From JBDUDR01 sp040002845 (lineage in GTDB: Bacteria > Actinomycetota > Actinomycetes > Propionibacteriales > Nocardioidaceae), in the NCBI GenBank assembly GCA_040002845.1, contig JBDUDR010000082.1, positions 1-12,136 on the forward strand: a DNA stretch of 12,136 bases. The letters are read 5' to 3'. Positions 6,412 to 12,136 of the stretch are shown here, piece after piece. Under the pieces are notes generated by a model that worked only from the letters and a program-made list of their open reading frames with translations, did not search any database and was not told the origin of the DNA. A program made the position numbers and the translations under genes. Positions within the stretch are counted from its first letter, which is position 1; every line of letters starts with the position of its first letter.

Positions 6412-7386
6412 GTGGTGCGAATCGCAGTGGTTGCGCTAGGCGGCAACGCCATCACCGCTGAGGGTCAGACGGGCACCTACGAAGAGCAGCGCGCGAACGC
6501 CTTTACCATGGCGTGTTCCATCTGCGAGCTCCTCGACGACGGTTGGCGGGTGGTCGTCGTGCACGGGAATGGCCCACAGGTCGGAAACCTCGCGATTCAG
6601 CAGGAGAGAGGGCGTGACGCGGTCCCCGAGATGCCGCTCTTTGCGCTCGGCGCCATGACCCAAGGCCAGCTGGGGTCGCTGCTCGCAATTGCGCTGTATC
6701 GAGCATGTCAGGGACGGCACCACATCGTGGCCATGCTGAGCCACATAATCGTCGATCTGGACGACCCTGCGTTCATTCGCCCAACCAAGCCGATCGGACC
6801 ATTCTTCTCCTACGACGAAGCCTCCCGGTTGGCCTCGCTTCGCGGGTGGGCCATCGCCGAGGACAGCGGTCGAGGGTACCGACGAGTCGTTGCGTCACCC
6901 CAGCCGCGCGGATTCGTCGAGATCGAGGCGTTGCGGTGTCTCGTGGACGCCGGACATGTGGTGGTCGCCGGCGGCGGTGGGGGGATCCCCGTCGCGCGTC
7001 GAGGGGACGTCTGGGACGGTGTCGATGCGGTCATCGACAAGGACTATGCGGCGGCAGAGCTCGCCCACCAGGTGGCCGCTGACGCCCTCGTCCTGGTCAC
7101 AGGAGTCGACGCCGTGATGTTGGACTTCGGAACAGACCTCCAGCGACGACTCGGCTGCATCGACGTTGCCGAAGCCGAACTTCACCTTGCGGCGGGACAG
7201 TTTCCCGACGGGAGTATGGGACCCAAGGTGCGCGCTGCTACGCGATTTCTCCGGCAGGGCGGGCGGATGGCCGTCGTCACGACCGCGGCGCTGGCAGCAG
7301 CGACGCTGCGCTCCCGGGATGCCAACGACCCTTCGGTCGGCACCCGGATCGTGTCGTCAATGGATCGGGAGGGAGCAACCTCGTGA
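6412..7386 (+). CDS. arcC: Carbamate kinase
   Basis: Cytosolic kinase of the amino-acid kinase fold that interconverts carbamoyl phosphate + ADP and carbamate + ATP. All family blocks are present in order: VALGGNA at the N-terminus, VVVHGNGPQVGNL, TKPIGPF, VVASPQPRGFVEIEA, VVAGGGGGIPV, GVDAVIDKDYAAAELA, and MGPKVRAA near the C-terminus. Length (about 324 aa) is normal and no key motif is lost. Two tandem GTG codons could start it: 6412, or more likely 6415, which is better spaced from GAGGGA at 6404-6409. It overlaps the next gene, fdrA, by 4 nt (GTGA), as in purine/allantoin operons where carbamate kinase takes the carbamoyl phosphate released from a carbamoyl compound. No arginine deiminase genes are adjacent, so ATP recovery from arginine is unlikely here. 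Confidence 0.95.
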   Translation: MVRIAVVALGGNAITAEGQTGTYEEQRANAFTMACSICELLDDGWRVVVVHGNGPQVGNLAIQQERGRDAVPEMPLFALGAMTQGQLGSLLAIALYRACQGRHHIVAMLSHIIVDLDDPAFIRPTKPIGPFFSYDEASRLASLRGWAIAEDSGRGYRRVVASPQPRGFVEIEALRCLVDAGHVVVAGGGGGIPVARRGDVWDGVDAVIDKDYAAAELAHQVAADALVLVTGVDAVMLDFGTDLQRRLGCIDVAEAELHLAAGQFPDGSMGPKVRAATRFLRQGGRMAVVTTAALAAATLRSRDANDPSVGTRIVSSMDREGATS

Positions 7387-8918
7387 GGCTCGTCGTCAAG
7401 ATCTTTGCCAAGACCTATGTGGACTCGGTCGTGCAGCTAGGGGCCATGAAAGCCATGCGCGAGATCGATGGCGTGCACTGGGCCAGTGTGGCGATGGCCA
7501 CCCCAGCGAACGTGCATGTTTTGCGTGCGGAGGGTGTCGATCCAGACGAGCTTGCCGACACTGGCTCGAACGACCTCCTCATCGTGGTTCGGGCGTCCAG
7601 CGCAGAGGTCGCCGAAGACGCGCTTGCCGTGGGTGCGGGGACCGTCTTCTCGGTGGGCCAACCTCGCGACGAACACGCCGAGGCGCTGCCGATGTCGCTG
7701 CGCGAAGCCCTGGCCAGGCAGCCGGAGTCCAATGTCGCCGTGATCTCTGTACCCGGCGACTACGCCACGTTGGCGGCCTTCCAGGCGCTGGCTGAGGGGC
7801 TGCATGTCTTGCTGTTCAGCGACAATGTGCCCATCGAGAAGGAGATTGCCCTCAAGGACTTCGCGAGGGGCAAGGGTCTGCTTGTGATGGGACCAGGTGC
7901 CGGTACGGCGATGCTGGCCGGAGTGGGTCTCGGGTTCTGCAACGTGGTCAGGCCGGGCCGAGTCGGGGTCGTGGCGGCCGCCGGCACCGGGGCGCAGGAA
8001 GCCATGTGCCTGCTAGACCACTGGGGTGTGGGTGTGAGACAAGTTCTCGGCCTCGGCGGTCGAGACCTGTCCGACGAAGTTGGCGGTTCGATGGCCCGCT
8101 CGGCGATCGGAGCCCTTCGTGATGACCCTGACACAGAAGTCATCTTGTTCGTGTCCAAGCCGCCTGCGGCTTCGGTCGCGTCGAGCGTTCTCGCGTCGGC
8201 TGAGGGCTCGCCTGTCGTTGCCGCGTTGATCGGGCTCGACGCTGACTTCGCCGCACCGGACGGAGTGGTTCTGGCGGACACTCTGGAGGGCGGGGTCATC
8301 GCCACGCTACGACTCCTGGGCCATCCCATTCCTGACACCACTAAAACGCACGGGCCCTCGGTGCAGTCAGCGCGCCGCCGGATGGCCGCACAGCGAACCC
8401 TGGTTCGGGGCCTTTTCTCGGGTGGCACGTTGTGTTACGAGTCTCTCGTCATCCTCGGCCGCATTCTCGGTGAAGTGCGATCGAACGCCCCCATCAACAA
8501 GGCGTGGTCTCTGCCGGCACCGCCGGGCTCACACCAGTGCCTGGACCTCGGCGAGGAAGAGTACACAAAGGGACGGCCTCACCCTATGATCGACGCCGAG
8601 GCCCGGCTTGACCAGTTGCGCGAGCATGGCTCCGACCCTCTGGTGGCAGCGATCATCCTGGATGTGGTTCTGGGGTACGGCGCCAACCCTGACCCGGCAG
8701 GAGTGCTGGCGCCGGTGTGTGCGGAGATCATGAAGGCAGATGGTCCGCAGGTCGTGGCCTACGTGTTGGGATCCGATCAGGATCCGCAAGGCTTCGCGGC
8801 GCAGCGGAGTCGACTCGTGGAAGCAGGGTGCATCGTCACGGGGACCGCAGCACGCGCATCCCTTGTGGCAGCAGCCCTTGCCACCGGGGACCCGGCAATC
8901 GTGGGTCGACCTCTATGA
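7383..8918 (+). CDS. fdrA: FdrA family protein (AllF-type carbamoyltransferase component)
   Basis: A 511-aa member of the FdrA family, related to succinyl-CoA synthetase. Key segments are the N-terminal FAKTYVDSVVQL, MGPGAGTAMLAGVGLGF (169-185) followed by RVGVVAAAGTGAQE (193-206), which is the nucleotide/CoA-type loop, GLGGRDLSDEVGG (223-235), and FSGGTLCYES in the C-terminal half. In E. coli, FdrA (AllF) works with AllG and AllH (YlbE and YlbF; DUF1116 and DUF2877) as oxamate carbamoyltransferase, passing the carbamoyl group to phosphate, and carbamate kinase then makes ATP. Carbamate kinase is directly upstream here, but no AllG or AllH homologue is present in this window. The GTG start overlaps the kinase stop (GTGA) and has GGGAGG upstream. 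Slightly shorter than the E. coli protein. Either the partners are encoded elsewhere or this FdrA has a different acceptor. Confidence 0.9.
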   Translation: MRLVVKIFAKTYVDSVVQLGAMKAMREIDGVHWASVAMATPANVHVLRAEGVDPDELADTGSNDLLIVVRASSAEVAEDALAVGAGTVFSVGQPRDEHAEALPMSLREALARQPESNVAVISVPGDYATLAAFQALAEGLHVLLFSDNVPIEKEIALKDFARGKGLLVMGPGAGTAMLAGVGLGFCNVVRPGRVGVVAAAGTGAQEAMCLLDHWGVGVRQVLGLGGRDLSDEVGGSMARSAIGALRDDPDTEVILFVSKPPAASVASSVLASAEGSPVVAALIGLDADFAAPDGVVLADTLEGGVIATLRLLGHPIPDTTKTHGPSVQSARRRMAAQRTLVRGLFSGGTLCYESLVILGRILGEVRSNAPINKAWSLPAPPGSHQCLDLGEEEYTKGRPHPMIDAEARLDQLREHGSDPLVAAIILDVVLGYGANPDPAGVLAPVCAEIMKADGPQVVAYVLGSDQDPQGFAAQRSRLVEAGCIVTGTAARASLVAAALATGDPAIVGRPL

Positions 8919-10087
8919 CAGTCTCGCCCCCTCATCCTGACCAGCCACGCGTGGCACTCGTCACCTACTCCACCAAACCACGCGGCGGTGTCGTGCACAC
9001 CTTGTCGCTGGCCGAGGCGATGTCGAGGCGAGGCATGGCGGTCCGGGTCGTTGCGCTTGGGGACCCCGACCAGGGTTTCTTCCGACCGGTGCATGCGCCG
9101 TACACCATGGTTGTGGCTCCCGAACCCAGGCCGAGCCTCGAAGAGCGGGTGTTTGCCTCAATCGACGCACTGGAGCAGGGCCTCGCGAAGATCACCGACG
9201 AGTTCGACATCTTCCACACCCAGGACTGCATCTCGGCGCGGGCGGCCGCCCGCGTACGCGATGCTGGGGCGGATGTCCGCGTCGTACGGACGGTTCATCA
9301 CGTCGACGACTTCACTTCGCAGGTCCTGATCGACTGCCAACACCAGGCGATTCTCGAGCCCGACCAGCTAGTCGTCGTCAGCCAGGACTGGCGCACTCGG
9401 CTCCACACCGACTATGGCCGGACAGCAGCCGTGATCTACAACGGCCTCGACGCGACCCGGTTCCCCCCGATCACGTCCGCCAGGCGGGAGTCGCTGCGCC
9501 GCCAGCACGGCCTGTCCGACCGGTTCGTATTCCTCGCGGTGGGCGGCTTCGAGCCCCGCAAGGGCAGCGTGTTCCTCCTCCAGGCGATGGCGACCCTGGT
9601 CAAGGAGACCGCCCCGGCCCCGGCGCTGGTGGTGATTGGTGGCCATTCGTTCCAGGACTACAGTGCCTACCGTGAAGAGGCGCTGTCCATGCTGCCCGAC
9701 ATCGGTCTGGAGCTCGGCCACGACGTGATCCTGGCTGGCACGGTCAGTGACGCGGCCCTCCACGAGTGGTACCGCAGCGCCGACGCGCTCGCGTTCCCGT
9801 CATTGGAAGAAGGCTGGGGCATGGCCGTGATGGAGGCCATGACTGCTGATCTGCCCGTCGTCACCAGTGACATCGCGGTGCTGCGCGAGTACCTGACGGA
9901 CCACGAGACGGCTGTCCTCACGCGTGCCGGCGATGCGCAGTCCTTGGCCGAGGGCCTTCGAGAGCTGATGACCGATACGGCATTGCGGGCGCGGCTTGTC
10001 GAGGGTGGCAGGTCGGTGGTGACCGAGTTCAGCTGGGAGCGTGCCGCGCGTGAACATCAGACGCTGTACGCCGCAGCGGGGCGTTGA
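8915..10087 (+). CDS. GT4-type glycosyltransferase (MSMEG_0565-like)
   Basis: A 390-aa GT-B-fold glycosyltransferase, cytosolic, with no membrane segment. The N-terminal domain opens with VALVTYSTKPRGGVVHTL (13-30), continues through GFFRPVHAP and FDIFHTQDCISA (98-109), and has RTVHHVDDFT (125-134). The C-terminal domain carries GGFEPRKG (210-217) and PSLEEGWGMAVMEAM (295-309), with the EX7E pair E299/E307 that holds the nucleotide sugar. These features match the MSMEG_0565 family, a member of Nit1C-type clusters in actinobacteria. The ATG at 8915 overlaps the fdrA stop as ATGA; a longer open frame upstream lies inside fdrA and is ignored. Its place in the carbamate kinase-FdrA operon suggests that the pathway product or an intermediate is glycosylated. 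The sugar donor and acceptor cannot be read from sequence. Confidence 0.9.
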   Translation: MTVSPPHPDQPRVALVTYSTKPRGGVVHTLSLAEAMSRRGMAVRVVALGDPDQGFFRPVHAPYTMVVAPEPRPSLEERVFASIDALEQGLAKITDEFDIFHTQDCISARAAARVRDAGADVRVVRTVHHVDDFTSQVLIDCQHQAILEPDQLVVVSQDWRTRLHTDYGRTAAVIYNGLDATRFPPITSARRESLRRQHGLSDRFVFLAVGGFEPRKGSVFLLQAMATLVKETAPAPALVVIGGHSFQDYSAYREEALSMLPDIGLELGHDVILAGTVSDAALHEWYRSADALAFPSLEEGWGMAVMEAMTADLPVVTSDIAVLREYLTDHETAVLTRAGDAQSLAEGLRELMTDTALRARLVEGGRSVVTEFSWERAAREHQTLYAAAGR

Positions 10088-10132
10088 GCCGGGGTACGTC
10101 CGTCCGGGTGGACGTCGCGTCTACCATCAGCG

Positions 10133-10150
10133 CCTCTCATACACTAAAGG
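10133..10150 (+). promoter_or_regulatory. Promoter/operator of the XRE-cupin gene, similar to comA promoter
   Basis: CCTCTCATACACTAAAGG sits just upstream of the regulator gene. TACACT (10140-10145) resembles a -10 box. The same CCTCT...CTAAAGG layout occurs at 2931-2945 with three fewer bases between the two blocks, and CATACACT occurs there as well. Autoregulation plus control of the comA/AIR-synthase promoter is a reasonable inference. Confidence 0.5.
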
Positions 10151-10179
10151 TTACGATGCAGAACGTCGAGAGGTTTCGG

Positions 10180-10812
10180 ATGGCGCAGCGCAAGGGCGTA
10201 GCGGAGGCTGACAGCCGGCCGGGGCGTGCCGTTCGCGTGGGTGAGCATGTCGAGGGGATCGTCAGCTCGATCGGACCGAAGCTTCAGCGACTTCGCCAGG
10301 AGCAACGCCTGTCCCTTCAGCAGCTCGCGGTCCGGGCTGAGGTGTCGGCTGCTGCTATCCACAAGATCGAGCGCAACGACATGGTGCCCACCATCACGAC
10401 GCTGCTCAAGATCTCGGCGGCTCTCGAGCGACCCATCAGCTACTTCGTCGAGCTCGACGAGGGGGAGCCCGAACTTGCAACACTGACCCCTGCAGACGAT
10501 CGCCGTGGTGTCTACACACCGCACCGAGGTCTCCATCTCGCTGGCATCTCCGGACCTTACGCTCAGTTCAAGGGGGCGGCCGCCATAGCGACCGTTGACT
10601 CTGGTGCCGACAGTGGAGACAAGCTGCTATCCCATCCCGGCGAGGAGCTCGTACTCGTCACCGAAGGCGCGTTGGTGTTCGACATCGCCGGCACCAAATT
10701 TGAGCTTGGCCCCGGAGACTCGCTGCATTTCATCGGCGACCAGCCCCACCATTGGGCCAACGAGACCACCGATGCAGCACGTGCAGTCTGGTTCGCGCTC
10801 CGCGACGCCTGA
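10180..10812 (+). CDS. XRE-family regulator with C-terminal cupin domain
   Basis: A 210-aa one-component transcription regulator. The N-terminal helix-turn-helix spans about 31-90 (LQRLRQEQRLSLQQLAVRAE, then SAAAIHKIERNDMVPTITTLLKI). The C-terminal cupin (about 130-208) has HPGEELVLVTEG (152-163), GPGD (177-180) and the second motif GDQPHHWAN (186-194), so it probably binds a small ligand. Such regulators usually control nearby catabolic or biosynthetic operons. I chose ATG 10180, preceded by GAGAGG with 6-nt spacing; in-frame ATG 10156 (preceded by AAAGG) is the alternative, and a TTG at 10084 is unlikely. A 92-bp gap and its own promoter separate it from the glycosyltransferase. The promoter resembles the one between comA and the AIR-synthase-like gene, making this protein the best candidate for pathway regulator. 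Confidence 0.9.
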   Translation: MAQRKGVAEADSRPGRAVRVGEHVEGIVSSIGPKLQRLRQEQRLSLQQLAVRAEVSAAAIHKIERNDMVPTITTLLKISAALERPISYFVELDEGEPELATLTPADDRRGVYTPHRGLHLAGISGPYAQFKGAAAIATVDSGADSGDKLLSHPGEELVLVTEGALVFDIAGTKFELGPGDSLHFIGDQPHHWANETTDAARAVWFALRDA

Positions 10813-10832
10813 CCGGCGGGTGTGCCGGGCGT

Positions 10833-11342
10833 ATGGTCGATGGAAAGCAGCAATCGCAAGAGGAGATCGTCATAACGACCAGGCCGCCGGTTCCCCCCTT
10901 CAGCCGAGAGGATGCAGCCACGAAGGTGCGCGCCGCCGAGGACGCCTGGAACTCCTGCGACCCGGGTCGGGTGGCGCTGGCGTACACCGAGGACAGCTGG
11001 TGGCGGAACCGCTCCACCTTCATTCAGGGCCGTACTGAGATCGTTGCCTTCCTGACCCAGAAGTGGGAGCGCGAACTCGACTATCGCCTGATCAAGGAGA
11101 TGTGGGCCTTCGGGGAGGATCGGATTGCGGTCCGGTTCGCCTACGAGTCGCACGACAGGAACGGCACCTGGTTTAGGTCCTACGGGAACGAGAACTGGCA
11201 GTTCGACGAGAACGGACTCATGCGTTGGCGTCACGCCAGCATCAATGACATGCCGATTCAGGAGTCAGACCGCAAGTATCACTGGGACGCGCCAGGTCCG
11301 CGTCCCAACGACCACCCCGGTTTGAGTGACCTCGGTCTTTGA
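10833..11342 (+). CDS. DUF1348 / NTF2-like (SnoaL-fold) protein
   Basis: A small soluble protein with the NTF2-like cone fold. The DUF1348 pattern is evident: RPPVPPFSREDAATKVRAAE, DAWNSCDPGRVALAYT, WWRNRSTFIQGR, KWERELDYRLIKEMWAF, SYGNENWQFDENGLM and HASINDMPI. Members are widespread and their role is unclear. ATG 10833 gives 169 aa but has little ribosome site. Family members typically begin right at M-T-x-RPP, and in that place this gene has ATA (10872-10874), with a good AGGAG at 10861-10865. So either a rare ATA start, a mutated ATG, or an N-terminally extended protein is used. It follows the XRE-cupin gene by 20 nt and may be co-transcribed, but its family gives no link to the rest of the cluster. 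Confidence 0.82.
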   Translation: MVDGKQQSQEEIVITTRPPVPPFSREDAATKVRAAEDAWNSCDPGRVALAYTEDSWWRNRSTFIQGRTEIVAFLTQKWERELDYRLIKEMWAFGEDRIAVRFAYESHDRNGTWFRSYGNENWQFDENGLMRWRHASINDMPIQESDRKYHWDAPGPRPNDHPGLSDLGL

Positions 11343-11757
11343 CCCAGGCCGGATGCAGGGGGAATTCTGATGCGCCGTAGTCGGCTATGAGCGCGAGGAA
11401 AGGACAGTGGTGTAGCCCGATGCTCGTCGTCTCTCGGCGAGACCGGAACAGCGCGGGTGGCCGCCCCCAGGAAACGACTCCCCATCAGACTCGGATTTCA
11501 CTCACACTCGGTGGCGTTGGGAGCAGTCGCACTCGTCTTCGCGCTGGGAACAGGCTCCAGGGCCGATGCGGGACCCAATCGCTCATCGGATCCCGCATCA
11601 GGCTCCGGGGCAGACTTTGACGGCTGCGACGGTCACGGCGCCCGCAGCGCCCATCGAACGACGAAAGTATCGGCACGAGTGTCCAACTCAGCCGCGGTCA
11701 GGCTGACAAGTTCTGCACTCACCTGCCAGAGCCGCGCCGCGGCGGTTTCGTCGTAGC
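11343..11757. other. 415-bp gap without a convincing gene; possible secreted-protein remnant
   Basis: No gene here is convincing. One plus-strand frame from GTG 11457 to 11756 (99 codons) begins like a signal peptide, with a basic PRKRLPIR and then the hydrophobic VALGAVALVFALG before an Ala-rich cleavage-like stretch. The rest is low-complexity Ser/Ala/Arg sequence with no domain. There is no clear ribosome site. It may be the 5' end of a secreted-protein gene broken by the rearrangement that left the integrase fragment. Confidence 0.3.
11565..11599. repeat. 9-bp perfect inverted repeat flanked by short direct repeats
   Basis: GATGCGGGA (11565-11573) and TCCCGCATC (11591-11599) can form a 9-bp stem with a 17-nt loop. 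The near-identical CAGGCTCCAGGGCC (11551) and CAGGCTCCGGGGCA (11599) flank it. No T-run follows. It could be a transcript-end hairpin or a rearrangement scar in the gene-poor stretch before the integrase remnant. Confidence 0.45.
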
Positions 11758-12060
11758 TGCGACCTGTCGAACGTCCGTCGTGACATCCGCAAGGCACGTG
11801 GCGTGGGTGCGTTGGCCGGGATCACGTCGCACAACTTCCGGAAAACCACTGCAACGATCCTGGATCGGGCAGCGCTGTCGGCTCGTGAGGTCGCCGACCA
11901 GCTGGGACACTCTCGACCCTCCATGACCCAGGACGTCTACCTCGGCCGCCGGATCCGTAGCTCAAGAGCGGCCGACGCTCTTCAGGCCGCTCTCGGGCAC
12001 GACCGACCGCGGCAAAAGTATTGCAACAGTATGGCGCCGGATCGGTCACCGACCTTGTAG
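11758..12060 (+). pseudogene. Tyrosine recombinase (phage integrase) C-terminal remnant
   Basis: About 100 codons match the end of actinobacterial tyrosine integrases: SNVRRDIRKA, TSHNFRKTTATIL with the HxxR pair, then ADQLGHSRPSMTQDVYLGR with the LGH histidine and the nucleophilic Tyr. The N-terminal arm-binding and core domains and the first catalytic Arg are missing; upstream of 11758 the frame no longer looks like an integrase. An intact protein would be near 400 aa. A GTG at 11803 could start a short ORF, but a lone C-terminus would not recombine. The fragment ends 22 bp from a tRNA-Lys gene, the typical place for an island integrase, so it marks an old integration event. Confidence 0.8.
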
Positions 12061-12082
12061 AGGCGCCTGACCTGGAGTTTTG

Positions 12083-12136
12083 TGGGCCCCGTGGGACTCG
12101 AACCCACAACCCGCGGATTAAAAGTCCGCCGCTCTG
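12083..12136 (-). tRNA. tRNA-Lys (anticodon UUU), partial
   Basis: Read on the minus strand, the sequence shows the anticodon stem GCGGA/TCCGC around the loop CTTTTAA (anticodon TTT), the T arm GTGGG-TTCGAGT-CCCAC, and the acceptor 3' strand GGGGCCC with discriminator A. No CCA is encoded. The 5' part lies beyond the right edge. Its 3' end faces the integrase remnant, the usual attachment-site orientation for integrative elements. Confidence 0.93.

Noticed and set aside
7166..7795. Plus-strand 209-codon frame across the carbamate kinase-fdrA junction
   Set aside because: Shadow of the two genes in a different frame, with no motif.
7760..8428. Minus-strand 222-codon frame opposite fdrA
   Set aside because: Low-complexity Pro/Ser/Thr/Arg translation typical of antisense high-GC DNA.
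11803..12060. Functional small recombinase gene
   Set aside because: Only the C-terminal catalytic end is present, without the first Arg and the DNA-binding domains.
1..12136. CRISPR array, rRNA, insertion sequence with terminal repeats
   Set aside because: No regularly spaced repeats, no rRNA-like sequence and no transposase gene were seen.

Overview
The window reads as chromosomal DNA of a high-GC actinobacterium. Support comes from strong G/C bias at third positions, frequent GTG starts, ATGA/GTGA gene overlaps, an apparently near-leaderless promoter, and best-recognised families that are common in Rhodococcus, Mycolicibacterium and Nocardioides-type genomes. I cannot name the species. 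The right end is a tRNA-Lys(UUU) gene on the minus strand with a decayed tyrosine-integrase C-terminus beside it. The window therefore looks like the right-hand part of an integrated genomic island, whose left end lies outside.

Left block (1-2928, minus strand): three overlapping genes. They are a phosphosulfolactate synthase (ComA family), an unrecognised 304-aa Cys-containing protein, and a lyase of the aspartase/fumarase superfamily that runs off the left edge. A ComA homologue with a superfamily lyase is the start of the bacterial coenzyme M pathway (sulfite addition to PEP, then phosphate elimination), so this block probably makes a small sulfonate.

Central block (3008-5808): an AIR-synthase-like (PurM/ThiL fold) protein on the plus strand faces a minus-strand pair, a GNAT acetyltransferase and a radical SAM protein. 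These three are the accessory families of the nitrilase 'Nit1C' cluster (MSMEG_0568 / Sll0784-0787 type), but no nitrilase, flavin oxidoreductase or MSMEG_0570/0572-type gene is visible here.

Right block: a 107-aa unknown (minus) is divergent from a plus-strand operon of carbamate kinase, FdrA and a GT4 glycosyltransferase (MSMEG_0565-like), coupled by 4-nt overlaps. An XRE-cupin regulator follows with its own promoter. Its promoter sequence resembles the comA/AIR-synthase divergent promoter, which hints that one regulator controls the whole set.

A DUF1348 (NTF2-like) gene, about 415 bp without a convincing gene, the integrase remnant and the tRNA close the window. My working hypothesis (inference) is a composite, possibly undescribed pathway. 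It would join a sulfonate-building module, the Nit1C-type radical SAM/GNAT/ATP-activating/glycosyltransferase module and carbamoyl-phosphate chemistry.
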